Part shown: one piece after another, positions 1 to 10,800 of the stretch | Layout: each line of letters starts with the position of its first letter | How positions within the stretch are numbered: position 1 is the stretch's first letter | Assembly (NCBI GenBank): GCA_905116865.2 | Contig: CAJHNH020004835.1 | Span: 491,107-555,106, forward strand | Source: Candidula unifasciata | Lineage: Eukaryota; Mollusca; Gastropoda; Stylommatophora; Geomitridae | Length of the DNA: 64,000 bases | Reading direction: 5' to 3' | Made by a program: the position numbers and the translations under genes | Notes under the pieces: generated by a model | What the model saw: the letters and a program-made list of their open reading frames with translations, nothing else | Database searches by the model: none | Told to the model about the DNA's origin: nothing

Positions 1-191
1 CTTGTGGCGTGGACAAGGCAACCTCATGAAAGAAAGCTTGCAGCCTCTCCTGTGTGTAGTTGTGGCACAAGTCCTCGAAACTGGCTCCCTGACTTCGACT
101 AGAGGAGCTGACACCAGCTCCTGAGCTCTGGAATCCAGGGCAGTCAACAATTGTTACTGAATTGATAGCACGGACGCTGGACGACAGAGCT
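1..191 (-). CDS. MYO18A: Myosin XVIII exon with switch II (partial at window edge)
   Basis: The exon follows the acceptor TTCCCATCACAG and runs off the window. Its first base completes an arginine codon begun in the exon at 5733-5843. It encodes about 63 residues, starting [20 protein letters not shown] and ending near [15 protein letters not shown] stands where canonical myosins have the switch II DLEGFE; replacement of the glycine/glutamate pair by PGFQ is typical of class XVIII and fits poor ATP hydrolysis. A serine-rich loop follows, then the conserved segment [20 protein letters not shown], the part of the motor after switch II. A cryptic acceptor two bases further in would break the frame, so this start is preferred. 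Confidence 0.93.
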
Positions 192-394
192 CTGTGATGG
201 GAAGAAAATAAGAATGATTAGTCGAAATCTAAGGAAATTAGTTGAGTAAAAACTGTCCCATGGAGAGGTTCTGAAAAAGACTACAAATGAAAAGACAATT
301 ACTGAAAGATATAAAAAAGAGAGAACTGAAATACTCTGTCTACATAAAAAGACATAATACACAGTTCTTTCGTAAAATCCTATACCCAGATGAC
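192..394. other. Intron sequence next to the switch II exon
   Basis: About 200 bases upstream of the acceptor at 192. It holds the pyrimidine tract of that acceptor and otherwise AT-rich unique sequence. The overlapping short ORFs show no coding character. Confidence 0.5.
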
Positions 395-600
395 GTTACA
401 GAACAGTCCAACATTTTAGAGGGTGTTAAGACTGGGTTTCCCGGCTTTCTGATGCTTTTAACGCCCCACAACATCTAGAACTGGCCCTAACCCCAACCCA
501 CCTACGTCCCATGAGAGAGTGCAGCCTAGGTCCCACGACTGCATGCAGCCATACTGGAGGGAAAGGTTGAAGGCAAGGCAGCAAGAGGTAGGCAATGATA
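395..600 (-). repeat. Dispersed repeat R1, copy 1
   Basis: Reverse-complement relative of the segments at 27040-27235 and 50160-50390. Shared landmarks are CTAGAACTGGCCCTAACCCC and the ladder of 'ggacctaggctgca' blocks. It ends beside ACGTTACAG, as the other copies end beside GTGACGTCATC. The family is unknown; three copies in 64 kb show it is mobile or recurrently duplicated. Confidence 0.7.
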
Positions 601-779
601 CAAGTGGGTTGACAATATCAAGAGATGAACAGGCAGCAGTATGAGAGAGTTTACAACCAAGACAAGAGACAGAGCATGTTAGAGATCCACTGCTGCCAAC
701 CTTCACTGTGGAGACAGCACCTTATTGACTGACTGATTGATGGAAATTAGCAATGTTGTGTGACCATCTTTTCATATGA

Positions 780-1520
780 GTTATATCATAATTATATCAT
801 CTCTTTTAGAGGGATGACCATCAGTATCTCCAAAACTAAAACCATGGTGATCTCAAGAGAGGAGAAGAAACACCAGATCATGATGGGACAGTATGCATTG
901 GAGCAGGTTAACCAGTTCAATTACTTTGGAGTTGTATTAGACCAAAATGGACGCATTAAGACTGAGCTGGCTACACAAAAAGCAGCTGCTGGGAGACTCT
1001 TCCAGGCTATAAACCGAGGGTTTCTTAGCAAAAGAGAAATTGGCAGGAGGACGAAAATGGCTGTTTACCGCTCTACCTATGTACCAGTCCTGACCTATGG
1101 GTGTGAGTCATGGGCAATGACAACAGCTCACAGAAGCCAGCTGCAGGCCTCGGAAATGAGATATTTTAGAAAGGTGGTCCAAGTGACAAGAAGGGACAAA
1201 GTCCGCAATCAGACAATACGTCAAGATCTTGATACCCAGCCCTTACTAACCCGAGTGGATCAGTCACAGTTACGATGGTTTGGATATGTATGCAGAATGT
1301 GAGAAAATTGGCCATCATGGCAGGCATGGGAGCCTAAGAACCAGGGAACCAGGCCTCCAGGGTGGCCCAGGGTCCGCTGGGGAGACAATATAGGACAGTC
1401 CCTAACTGACAGAGGACTGGAATGGAACAAAGCTAGAAAGAAAACTGCTGATAGAGAAGTCTGGCGATCTCTCTGGCAAACCTCTACACCCCAAGGTAGT
1501 AGAGGAGCCACTAAATAAGT
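780..1520 (+). mobile_element. LINE RT C-terminus, RTE-like, broken
   Basis: The plus-strand frame 760-1302 encodes MTISISKTKTMVISREEKKH, later 'FNYFGVVLDQNGRIKTE', 'VPVLTYGCESWAMTTAHRSQ' and 'RRDKVRNQTIRQDL...QLRWFGYVCRM'. These are the signatures of the C-terminal part of LINE reverse transcriptases of the RTE-like type. After 1302 the frame is broken, but 'PRNQGTRPPGWPRVRWGDNI' and 'REVWRSLWQTSTP' continue in other frames to about 1520. No upstream RT core is present, so this is a 5'-truncated relic in the intron. Confidence 0.85.
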
Positions 1521-2200
1521 AAGTATATCATCTCTTTTGATTTTCTTCATCACTGTTCTCCATCCCCGTTTGGGTACTGGTGCCCCATTTTGGGTTGGGT
1601 GGGAGGGAAGGGGAGGGGTGTCGGACTGTCCCTGAAGACGCTAGAAGTAAAAGGTGACTTATTTAAGAATCTGATGAAATTATATATGTTGAAAGTCACA
1701 GATATCGCAGCCTAGCTGTAAACCACAACACTTGTGCAAACCACCCTTTTAAGAGCAAATGCACAAGAGGATGATTCTTCTTCAGACATCGACTGAATTT
1801 TTTTTTTTTATGTGGTGGTGGAATTTCAACATAATCTGCTCTCAGACTGAACTGCAACTCGTTCGAGTTCCAAGGCCAATTTTCCCCCCATGAAAATAAT
1901 GGAAACTAATTGAATGTTATTCCTGGCTTCAACAAGCTCACATTTTAAAATGTATTGTCCTAAATACAGTCAACTGTAATTATAGTAACATCTGATGACC
2001 ACATTTGAATACAAACATAAATGAATAAACACGTATAGAAAACACTGTATTTACTGTACCTTGATCAAAATGGTGACATAGCATATAGAAGTAAGAGGAC
2101 GGTGAAGGGTGATTTTGGGAGATTATTGTTTGGACGCTGGGTCACCTTACAATATAACATCAAGGATCCTTTCTGGTGTTTCATATGGTAGTCATTCATC
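1521..2200. other. Intron, repeat fragments and unique sequence
   Basis: Positions 1560-1770 resemble fragments at 33240-33450 and 44660-44740 (a 'cagatat.g.agcctagctgtaaac' block followed by 'cttttaag'). The rest, 1770-2200, is AT-rich with no recognised element. Confidence 0.4.
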
Positions 2201-2354
2201 ATTTGTTGAGGGTTCGGGGTGACTAGTTTTTGTTAACAACCAGAGTTTCAAAGTGTTCAGGTGTTGGCCATCATTAAAAATGTTTCTAAAACGTTCAATA
2301 ATGTTTTCACTGAGTAAGTGAACATACCTGTTAAGTAAGGCTTTATCAGGGTGT
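2200..2354 (-). other. Open segment after an acceptor-like site
   Basis: After CCTTACTTAACAG the minus strand is open in a frame reading VHLLSENIIERFRNIFNDGQ and then HLNTLKLWLLTKTS before a TGA. A phase-consistent join to the segment at 2410-2521 would instead give about 22 codons ending in TGA. Either could be the end of a small nested gene or a degraded transposon ORF. No family is recognised. Confidence 0.2.
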
Positions 2355-2409
2355 CACTTCTCAACAACTACTTGCATTTTGGACCACACGGTCAACAGAT
2401 CTTACATAC

Positions 2410-2521
2410 CAGTGGAGCTTATCCTTCCAGTTTCCACCTCTTCCTCTCCATAAAAACAAAACAGTGCTGCAATTTCTTCCTTCTGCTGCTGCTGAAGGTG
2501 CTGAAGCTCTGGCTTTGTCAG
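2410..2521 (-). CDS. Orphan candidate exon (RWD-like fragment?)
   Basis: The acceptor CACATTACTTAG and donor TCCACTG|GTATGT bound 112 bp encoding LTKPELQHLQQQQKEEIAAL, then FCFYGEEEVETGRISST. Glutamine-rich helix followed by 'EEI.AL...Y.EE' is reminiscent of the start of RWD domains; this is only a resemblance. It does not fit the myosin frame, whose exons on either side already join in phase. It is either an exon of a nested gene or coincidence. Confidence 0.25.
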
Positions 2522-2754
2522 CTAAGTAATGTGACCAGCACGGCCAGGCATTCGGTTTCCAAGTCAGTGTTTTAACTCCATTGCAAAATTTACTTGCACA
2601 ATTTGTTCTGATTCCAAGTTGTTCAAGGTCAGGATTTATACAGACAAACTCAATTTATGTCAGTCTGTAAAGTTCCATTGAAAAAAAAATTCTCACGTAA
2701 AATGATAGTGTTTTCAAAGTTACTTAACATACATTGATTTGATTTGATTCAAGA

Positions 2755-4615
2755 ACCGACATCACAGCACTCGGGGCATTCCCATAAGCGCTCCATCCCC
2801 ATCTTCAGCAGTCAGCGGAGAGCTCCGATACTAATGGTGCCAGTAGCTTTCTGATTAAACGTCCGTCTTGCCTTTCCTCTGAGCCTTGAGCTTCTGCCAG
2901 AACCTCTTGTCACCCCTAACTGCATCAATCTCACCAAACTGTGGTGATCCATCTGCTCCTCCGCATTGTACACACTCTCCCACAAGGCACTAACCACGTC
3001 TGTCCTATCATGTAGCAGTATTCCACCAAGTTGTGCAAAGCCAGCCAGTCTGTCTGCCTGTTCACCTCCCAACACACCAGCGTGATCCGGTGAAAAAATC
3101 CAGACAATACTCCTCACCCGTGTCCTCCGCAGCGAAGCATGCCACTCTGCACGAAGCATACCTGTTCTGATCTTCCTCAGCATGCTTTCTGAATCAGTTA
3201 CAATTACAATGTGTGTGTGTGTCATGTTCTCTAGCCAGCGGAAAGCTGCAGTGACCGCCTCCACCGTCATTCTTAAGCTGGATGTTGTGGTATCATATGC
3301 TAGGCTCTCCTGCACCAAACGTCGACCATTAACTTTTGCTAAAAAGCCCCAAGCACTTCTTTTGCCTCTTGACACTGAACCGTCGGTGTAAATGATCAAA
3401 TCCTCTGAGCGAGCATTATCTTGAATTAACTGCTGAATTTCCACCTCTGTGGCACCTGCTGGCCAGTCTCTGCATTACCGGCTTAGCATGATTATGACTC
3501 TACACAAGTCTGACTGCTCAAGTGGCACTTTGACCCACTCCTCTCCTCACCTAATGTTCTCAAGGATGCAAACCTGTCTGATTGTCTTCTGCCTGAGCAA
3601 TCCATGACCTCCCTCTTATCTGCCGCTGACCCTTAACTGTACCCAGAGCTTCATGCAGAGGGTGGTCTGTGTCTGCAGCTACCCTGAGATATGACTTAAC
3701 CTGTCTGATTGTGTCTTCTGCCTGAGCCATCCATGACCTCCCTCATCTGCCGCTGACCCTTAACTGCACCCAGAGCTTCATGCAGAGGGTGGTCTGTGTC
3801 TGCAGCTACCCTGAGATATAACTTCGCCTGCATCACCTTGTGCCTACCTGCAACCGTCGGCAAACCAAGGATGTATCGCATACACACCACTGGGGTGTCT
3901 CTGGTGCAACCCAGAATGACCCGCATAGCCGCGTTCTGTATGTGCTCTAGTTTGTCCATCTGACTCTTTGAGACGGTAGCAGTCCCAGGCCATAATCCAC
4001 CACTGACAAGATCAGGTGCTGATATAGTGTGAAAAGCATTCTCTGCTCTATGTCAATTGCAGCCATAGTCTTAAGTGCGCTAAGTCCTTTTTGGCATCTT
4101 GTCACAATACTCTCCACATGGTCCTTAAATGACAGGCTCCTGTCAAATGTAATTCCCAGATACTTCAGTTTGCTCTCTCTGTTGACGTCTCTACCATCTA
4201 TCGTGAGACTTGGGACATTAGTTTTAACGATTCTGTTGTCCAGAGAACACCACAAAACAGACGCCTTTTCCGGGTGGATGACAACCTTCATTTCTGTACA
4301 CCACTCAGTCACTTTGTCTTCTGTCGCTTGTAGCTTCCGGGCTGTTTGTTCCCTCTCTTCCCCCTGCCTATATGCAAGTATATCATCCGCAAAAGTCAGT
4401 ATCCTTCCAACTCCTAGGGCTTCTAGACTTGCAATCTTGCTCATATACACGTTGAAGAGCACAGGCGAGATGGTGGATCCCTGTGGCAGTCCTGGGGCCA
4501 AAGTGCATGGTTCAGACGTCCATGAGCCCAGTCGGAGAGCAACCGGACGTGAATACAGGACAGCTGCAACCTAATTCACCAGCCATGTATTGACCTCCTT
4601 CTCCCTCAGTAACAT
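2755..4615 (-). mobile_element. I/Jockey-type LINE, 5'-truncated, RT-RNase H
   Basis: This is the longest copy of the commonest LINE in the window. In element order, 4501-3947 encodes the RT core from LPQGSTISPVLFNVYMSKI through the catalytic FADDILAY to the thumb ('LKYLGITFDRSLSFKDHV'). Positions 3959-3696 continue 'LEHIQNAAMRVILGCTRDTP', and 3444-2812 encodes an RNase H with TDGSVSRGKRSAWGFL, 'EAVTAAFRW', 'TDSESMLRKI' and 'FSPDHAGVLGGEQADRLAG'. The end 2755-2811 encodes the tail 'WECPECCDV' and stops. A tail of GAATCAAATCAAATC follows. Frameshifts and a duplicated roughly 110-bp block (3575-3690 against 3700-3815) show it is dead. Confidence 0.93.
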
Positions 4616-4639
4616 ACATTGAATAAATATATACTGAAT

Positions 4640-4895
4640 GCTCTACGAGATTTTAAGATGTTCGAGTGAATCAACTGATAACTGTGAATCTGCAACCATG
4701 GTCAGACTGCAAGAACAGCAAGTTAAAGGGGGTGTCGCAAAACAAGAACACTATGTGGGTAGCCAAAGAAAAATAATAAGCCAACGCAGAACTGGTGTCG
4801 TCGGCTGCTACATGATTTAATGAAGAGGGGATCTAAGCACTTATGGGCTCAGTGGTTCAACGTGAAATGAGGATAATCTGTCGACTAACTAGCTA
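4640..4895 (+). repeat. Dispersed repeat R2, copy 1
   Basis: Closely related to 33635-33890; both carry AACCATGGTCAGA, 'aacaagaacactatgtgggtagccaaag' split by small changes, and 'gaggataatctg.cgactaac'. It ends in a CTAA microsatellite. The family is unidentified. Confidence 0.7.
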
Positions 4896-4897
4896 AG

Positions 4898-4945
<48 letters not shown>
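4893..4945 (+). repeat. (CTAA)n microsatellite
   Basis: About a dozen CTAA/AACT repeats at the 3' end of repeat R2, suggesting that the element's tail seeded the microsatellite. The other R2 copy ends in only two such units. Confidence 0.85.
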
Positions 4946-4989
4946 ATTGAATAAACGTTTGCTGAAACTAGCCGAAGCCATAAAATTCT

Positions 4990-5190
4990 TCTTCTTCTTA
5001 GTGTACATCAGCTGTAATTTTTGCAATAAGTTTTTGTTGTTTGTCCACTTTTGAACTTTGTTGTTGTTCCAGAACTTTATTTTTGTGTGCATATCCATTT
5101 TATGGATCTGGTCTATTCATGTGCAGACTCTTTGTGGCTCGCCTTTCAGGCAGATGCACTTCAATCGTGAAGAAAACACCCAAGTGATCT
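4990..5190 (-). repeat. R290 repeat with CTT/GAA tail (diverged)
   Basis: Reading the minus strand, the element ends in a GAA run (CTTCTTCTT at 4988). It shares the blocks 'cagatgcactt', 'agatctg' and 'gtccacttttgaac' with better copies at 23565 and 54340. It faces a second copy at 5285-5590, making an inverted pair about 100 bp apart. Confidence 0.7.
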
Positions 5191-5284
5191 GTACAAATAT
5201 GGGGACAGTAGCTTTTCGTTACAGCTGGAGGGGAACAGAGGTGGGGAGAGACCAAGAAAGAAAATGTTGGATAGCATAACATCA

Positions 5285-5590
5285 TCTCAGTGTGGGTTCT
5301 GGGACCCCAATTCTTATATGGGGGGGGGGGGGGGGGGAGGCATGAGAGACTGGAGAGATAGACCTACTGTCTCCCTTAACAAGCATGTCGTTGAAGTCAA
5401 CTGATTAAAGGTGTTTTCTTCTAAGTTGGAGTGCATGCCTGAGAGGGGAGGAACCAACAGTCTGCCAAAAAATAAGCCACATAGTATATCAGTACAACTG
5501 ATTTGCACATAAAACTCAAGACCTCGAACAAGACTAAAGTCGAGAAGTGGATGAACATCCGGAACTTTTAATGGGGTTTACAGCTTAACA
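5285..5590 (+). repeat. R290 repeat, inverted partner
   Basis: Begins 'gtgggttctgggaccccaatt', contains a 16-G run at 5322-5337 and 'caagcatgtcgttgaagtcaac', and ends near 'gtttacagcttaacaccaag' with an A-rich tail instead of GAA. Opposite in orientation to the copy just to its left. Confidence 0.75.
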
Positions 5591-5732
5591 CCAAGCAAAA
5601 AAAAAAAAAAAGAATGATAACATGACAGGATGGAGGAACATCTGTGCCAGAAATAATTGGCAGCATACGTGGACAGACAAGGCAACCAACACCACACAGC
5701 ACGGACTGTAAGAACAAGTAGATTCCCCTCAC

Positions 5733-5843
5733 CTGTTGATCAGGGAAACCACAGCACTGAACACATCAGCATACAGGCCCATGACAAAACCCTCCAGACA
5801 CTCCAGGGCAGTTGCATTAGCATCAGATGGCAGGTAGGCCGGC
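5733..5843 (-). CDS. MYO18A: Myosin XVIII motor exon (helix before switch II)
   Basis: This 111-bp exon lies between an acceptor ending TTTGGACAG and the donor AACAG|GTGAGG. It enters in phase 2, where its first G completes an arginine codon, and leaves in phase 2. It encodes PAYLPSDANATALECLEGFV followed by MGLYADVFSAVVSLIN. The second half is the conserved motor helix in which myosins have a 'LY..LF..LV..IN' pattern just before the switch II strand. It supplies exactly the residues missing between the exons at 7664-7805 and 1-191. The exon sits a few hundred bases downstream of a SPIN-like transposon in the preceding intron. Confidence 0.92.
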
Positions 5844-6019
5844 CTGTCCAAAGCATTTGAGACCCTTTGAGAGTTGCCAGATAAGAATATATAAATCTCA
5901 TCAATAAGTAATTCTGGGGTATTTAAAGGACATTAATAAGAATTCCACAATGGGAGTATGTACAGCAGGAGTCTACCGATCTCCTGTAGGTGGGTCCACT
6001 TTCAACAACTGCCTTGAGC

Positions 6020-6494
6020 CAGTGGCTCTCAACCTTCTTAATGCGGCGACCCTTTGATACAGTTCCCCACGTTGTGGCGACCCTTTGATACAGTTCCCCA
6101 CGTTGTGGCGACCCTTTGATACAGTTCCCCACGTTGTGGCGACCCTTTGATACAGTTCCCCACGTTGTGGCGACCCTTTGATACAGTTCCCCACGTTGTG
6201 GCGACCCTTTGATACAGTTCCCCACGTTGTGGCGACCCTTTGATACAGTTCCCCACGTTGTGGCGACCCTTTGATACAGTTCCCCACGTTGTGGCGACCC
6301 TTTGATACAGTTCCCCACGTTGTGGCGACCCTTTGATACAGTTCCCCACGTTGTGGCGACCCCCAACCATACAATTATTTCGTTGCTACTTCATAACTTT
6401 AGTGAATATGTGTTTTCTAATGGTCTTTGGGGACCCCTGAGAAAGGGTCATCTGACCCACAAAAGGGTTGCGACCCACAAGTTGAGAACTGCTG
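6020..6494 (+). mobile_element. SPIN-like hAT MITE with internal 31-bp array
   Basis: The terminal inverted repeats are CAGTGGCTCTCAACC at 6020 and GTTGAGAACTGCTG ending at 6494. Internal landmarks 'cgacccccaaccat', 'ttgttgctacttcataac' and 'gggttgcgacccacaag' recall the SPIN group of hAT transposons. SPIN elements are known for horizontal transfer among animals, including a report in the snail Lymnaea. There is no transposase ORF. Without the ten 31-bp copies the element would be about 165 bp. Flanking 8-bp duplications are not clearly preserved, so the insertion is old. Confidence 0.75.
6047..6356 (+). repeat. 31-bp minisatellite x10 inside the hAT MITE
   Basis: Ten almost identical 31-bp units of CGACCCTTTGATACAGTTCC plus CCACGTTGTGG. 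Because 31 is not a multiple of three, all three minus-strand frames stay open and produce overlapping spurious ORFs. The array lies a little inside the 5' terminal repeat, so the expansion arose within the transposon. Confidence 0.95.
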
Positions 6495-6559
6495 TCCTAA
6501 ACAACCTGGAGAGGCAGGCCAGCCTGGGTCGTGACTCCCAGGCCTCAGATTTCTGCTGC

Positions 6560-7660
6560 TGGGCTTATCGGACATTCAGACAAGATGTAATGGTGGTTTT
6601 GCAACAGGTAAAGAGGTACAATGTTCTATATATATATATATTATTGTTGCGGTAGCAAATTGTGCGCCTACCTGCACGACCAAAGTGATGAATGGACAGT
6701 GGGTTCATTGGCCAGATGTCTATCAGACAGACTTTGGCAGTTGGCAGAGTAAAATGGGCAGACATTGATTGGACACTTTGGCTTTTAGGAATTTAGGGAT
6801 TTTACACTACCAGACTCGCTCTTCTGCCCTTCATCCCTCCCACTGGAGCACTGGCCCTCAGCCATCTCACACCAAGTGGTCCTATCCTTTGCTGTTGCAT
6901 GCAGCTCACCCCCCATGTCCTCCCTATCTGTTTACATTCTCTAGTTCCCTTCTACATGTGATTATTTTTTTCTCCCTTCACTTCTAGGCCCTTGAGACAA
7001 ATAGCAGAATTTGTTGCCAGACATATTTCGCTGCATCTTGTCAGGTTCATTACTACAGAGTTACATAAATAGAAGATGAAGCACACAAACAACTGAAATA
7101 CGAATGGTTTCTTTCGATGCATCGTGTTTGTCTAGTCACTGGAAGTTCACTGTTGTCACATGACTTACCATGGTAACTTTAAATTGAGTGGCAATAGACT
7201 GTGTAATGTATTGTTTAAAGTTAGTACAGGAAACTATTGGTTTGACTAGCAGTCAATACACAAATATGTTTATTAGGTGAATAAGACTGAACTTAACTGA
7301 ACTTAAATCCTCCAATTTTGTTTACACACATGTGACATCCAATCACAACATACTAGACCAGAGCTTACTAAACATTTCATGCTGGTGACATGCTTATAGG
7401 CAAATGTAATTTCATGACACAGTAACACAGTCTATTATCATACCAGAGGTTAAACTAACCCTTTAAATGAGATACAAACATATACATGAATTGTTTCACA
7501 TTTAGCAATTCAATTTACTCGTTGCTTGTTCATTTCCCAGGCTGCTGCACCATACAGCAAGGCTGAGGATACAAAACACTAAATGATTTTCCTTTTCAAT
7601 ATTTCTAGCTGTTAATAATTTTCTCTAACAGTAACAACGTAATAACAAAACATATTGTTT
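6560..7660. other. Intron, no recognised element
   Basis: Apart from a short TA run near 6627 this stretch is AT-rich and shows no LINE, SINE or tandem array. It lies between the SPIN-like element and the exon at 7664-7805. Short ORFs here have no coding features. Confidence 0.5.
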
Positions 7661-7663
7661 TAC

Positions 7664-7805
7664 CTGAGGGAAGCGGTGCGACTCAGTGTGGTAGTCCCAC
7701 CAGTAGAAAATATAGATCTGCTGAGTTCCTCCACACTGGTGCCCAGGATTGCTGCAGCTCTTTGAGCTGCTGATGGCTTGGCAAACTGAGCTTTGTTGGA
7801 ACCTC
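7664..7805 (-). CDS. MYO18A: Myosin XVIII motor exon
   Basis: This 142-bp exon starts after TTTGTGCTGTAG and ends CTCAG|GTAAAA, in phases 1 to 2. The correct frame encodes GGSNKAQFAKPSAAQRAAAI, then LGTSVEELSRSIFSTGGTTT and LSRTASLR. The pattern AQRAAAILGTSVEELSRSIF corresponds to the motor region where other myosins have 'A..LLG.....L...L', preceding the upper 50-kDa helices. The serine/threonine-rich end is a surface loop. The 61-bp tandem array begins about 12 bases upstream of the acceptor, so that array supplies part of the polypyrimidine tract. A longer ORF in another frame over this interval is a shadow. Confidence 0.93.
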
Positions 7806-7816
7806 CTACAGCACAA

Positions 7817-10800
7817 ATGAGAAGGGCAATGATTGAGGTTTGAACAATGGATCAACAGCATGGCACACGGCTAGTAACCCTTAAGGGCAATGATTGAGGT
7901 TTGAGGTTTGAACAACAGATCAACATCATGGCACACGGCTAGTAACCCATAAGGGCAATGTTTGAGGTTTGAACAACAGATCAACATCATGGAACACGGC
8001 TAGTAACCCATAAGGGCAATGTTTGAGGTTTGAACAAAGAATCAACATCATGGCACATGGCTAGTAACCCATAAGAGCAATGTTTGAGGTTTGAACAAAG
8101 AATCAACATCATGGCACATGGCTAGTAACCCACAAGGGCAATGTTTGAGGTTTGAACAACGAATCAACATCATGGCACATGGCTAGTAACCCACAAGAGC
8201 AATGATTGAAGTTTGAACAACAGATTAACATCATGGCACACGGCTAGTAACCCATAAGGGCAATGTTTGAGGTTTGAACAAAGAATCAACATCATGGCAC
8301 ATGGGTAGTAACCCATAAGAGCAATGATTGAGGTTTGAACAAAGAATCAACATCATGGCACATGGGTAGTAACCCATAAGGGCAATGTTTGAGGTTTGAA
8401 CAACAGATTAACATCATGGCACACGGGTAGTAACCTACAAGAGCAATGTCTGAGGTTTGAACAAAGAATCAACATCATGGCACACGGCTAGTAACCCCCA
8501 AGGGCAATGATTGAGGTTTGAACAACAGATCAACATCATGGCACATGGCTAGTAACCCACAAGGGCAATGATTGAGGTTTGAACAATGGATCAACATCAT
8601 GGCACACGGCTGGTAACCCATAAGAGCAATGTTTGAGGTTTGAACAAAGAATCAACATCATGGCACACGGCTAGTAATCTACAAGGGCAATGTTTGAGGT
8701 TTGAACAAAGAATCAACATCATGGCACACGGCTAGTAATCTACAAGGGCAATGTTTGAGGTTTGAACAACGAATCAACATCATGGCACACGGCTAGTAAC
8801 CCATAAGAGCAATGATTGAGGTTTGAACAATGGATCAACATCATGGCACACGGGTAACAACCCACAAGGGCAATGATTGAGGTTTGAACAACGAATCAAC
8901 ATCATGGCACACGGCTAGTAACCCATAAGAGCAATGTTTGAGGTTTGAACAACGAATCAACATCATGGCACACGGCTAGTAACCCATAAGAGCAATGATT
9001 GAGGTTTGAACAACGGATCAACATCATGGCACACGGCTAGTAACCTACAAGGGCAATGATTGAGGTTTGAACAACAGATCAACATCATGGCACACGGCTA
9101 GTAACCCATAAGAGCAATGATTGAGGTTTGAACAAAGAATCAACATCATGGCACATGGCTAGTAACCCACAAGGGCAATGTTTGAGGTTTGAACAACGAA
9201 TCAACATCATGGCACATGGCTAGTAACCCACAAGGGCAATGTTTGAGGTTTGAACAACGAATCAACATCATGGCACATGGCTAGTAACCCATAAGAGCAA
9301 TGTTTGAGGTTTGAACAACGAATCAACATCATGGCACACGGCTAGTAACCCATAAGAGCAATGATTGAGGTTTGAACAACAGATCAACATCATGGCACAC
9401 GGCTAGTAACCCATAAGAGCAATGATTGAGGTTTGAACAAAGAATCAACATCATGGCACATGGGTAGTAACCCATAAGAGCAATGATTGAGGTTTGAACA
9501 AAGAATCAACATCATGGCACATGGCTAGTAACCCATAAGAGCAATGTTTGAGGTTTGAACAAAGAATCAACATCATGGCACATGGCTAGTAACCCACAAG
9601 GGCAATGTTTGAGGTTTGAACAACGAATCAACATCATGGCACATGGCTAGTAACCCACAAGGGCAATGATTGAGGTTTGAACAACAGATCAACATCATGG
9701 CACATGGCTAGTAACCCATAAGAGCAATGATTGAGGTTTGAACAATGGATCAACATCATGGCACACGGCTGGTAACCCATAAGAGCAATGTTTGAGGTTT
9801 GAACAAAGAATCAACATCATGGCACAAGCGCTAGTAATCTACAAGGGCAATGTTTGAGGTTTGAACAAAGAATCAACATCATGGCACACGGCTAGTAATC
9901 TACAAGGGCAATGTTTGAGGTTTGAACAACGAATCAACATCATGGCACACGGCTAGTAACCCATAAGAGCAATGATTGAGGTTTGAACAATGGATCAACA
10001 TCATGGCACACGGGTAACAACCCACAAGGGCAATGATTGAGGTTTGAACAACGAATCAACATCATGGCACACGGCTAGTAACCCATAAGAGCAATGCTTG
10101 AGGTTTGAACAAAGAATCAACATCATGGCACACGGCTAGTAATCTACAAGGGCAATGTTTGAGGTTTGAACAACGAATCAACATCATGGCACACGGCTAG
10201 TAACCCATAAGAGCAATGATTGAGGTTTGAACAACAGATCAACATCATGGCACACGGCTAGTAACCTACAAGGGCAATGATTGAGGTTTGAACAACAGAT
10301 CAACATCATGGCACACGGCTAGTAACCCATAAGAGCAATGATTGAGGTTTGAACAAAGAATCAACATCATGGCACACGGCTAGTAACCTACAAGAGCAAT
10401 GTTTGAGGTTTGAACAAAGAATCAACATCATGGCACACGGCTAGTAACCTATAAGGGCAATGTTTGAGGTTTGAACAACAAATCAACATCATGGCACACG
10501 GGTAACAACCCACAAGGGCAATGTTTGAGGTTTGAACAACGAATCAACATCATGGCACACGGGTAACAACCCACAAGAGCAATGATTAAGGTTTGAACAA
10601 CGGATCAACATCATGGCACATGGGTAGTAACCCATAAGAGCAATGATTGAGGTTTGAACAAAGAATCAACATCATGGCACATGGATAGTAACCCATAAGA
10701 GCAATGATTGAGGTTTGAACAACAGATCAACATCATGGCACACGGCTAGTAACCCATAAGAGCAATGATTGAGGTTTGAACAAAGAATCAACATCATGGC

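Noticed and set aside
2812..3444. Host ribonuclease H gene
   Set aside because: It adjoins an RT domain in the correct order and recurs as fragments through the window, so it belongs to a LINE.
5923..6374. Three overlapping minus-strand ORFs of 110-147 codons
   Set aside because: They are frame-shifted readings of the same 31-bp repeat inside a transposon.
7625..7861. ORF frame reading serine-rich peptide over the exon at 7664-7805
   Set aside because: Its phase does not fit the neighbours; the other frame gives the myosin sequence and joins in phase at both ends.
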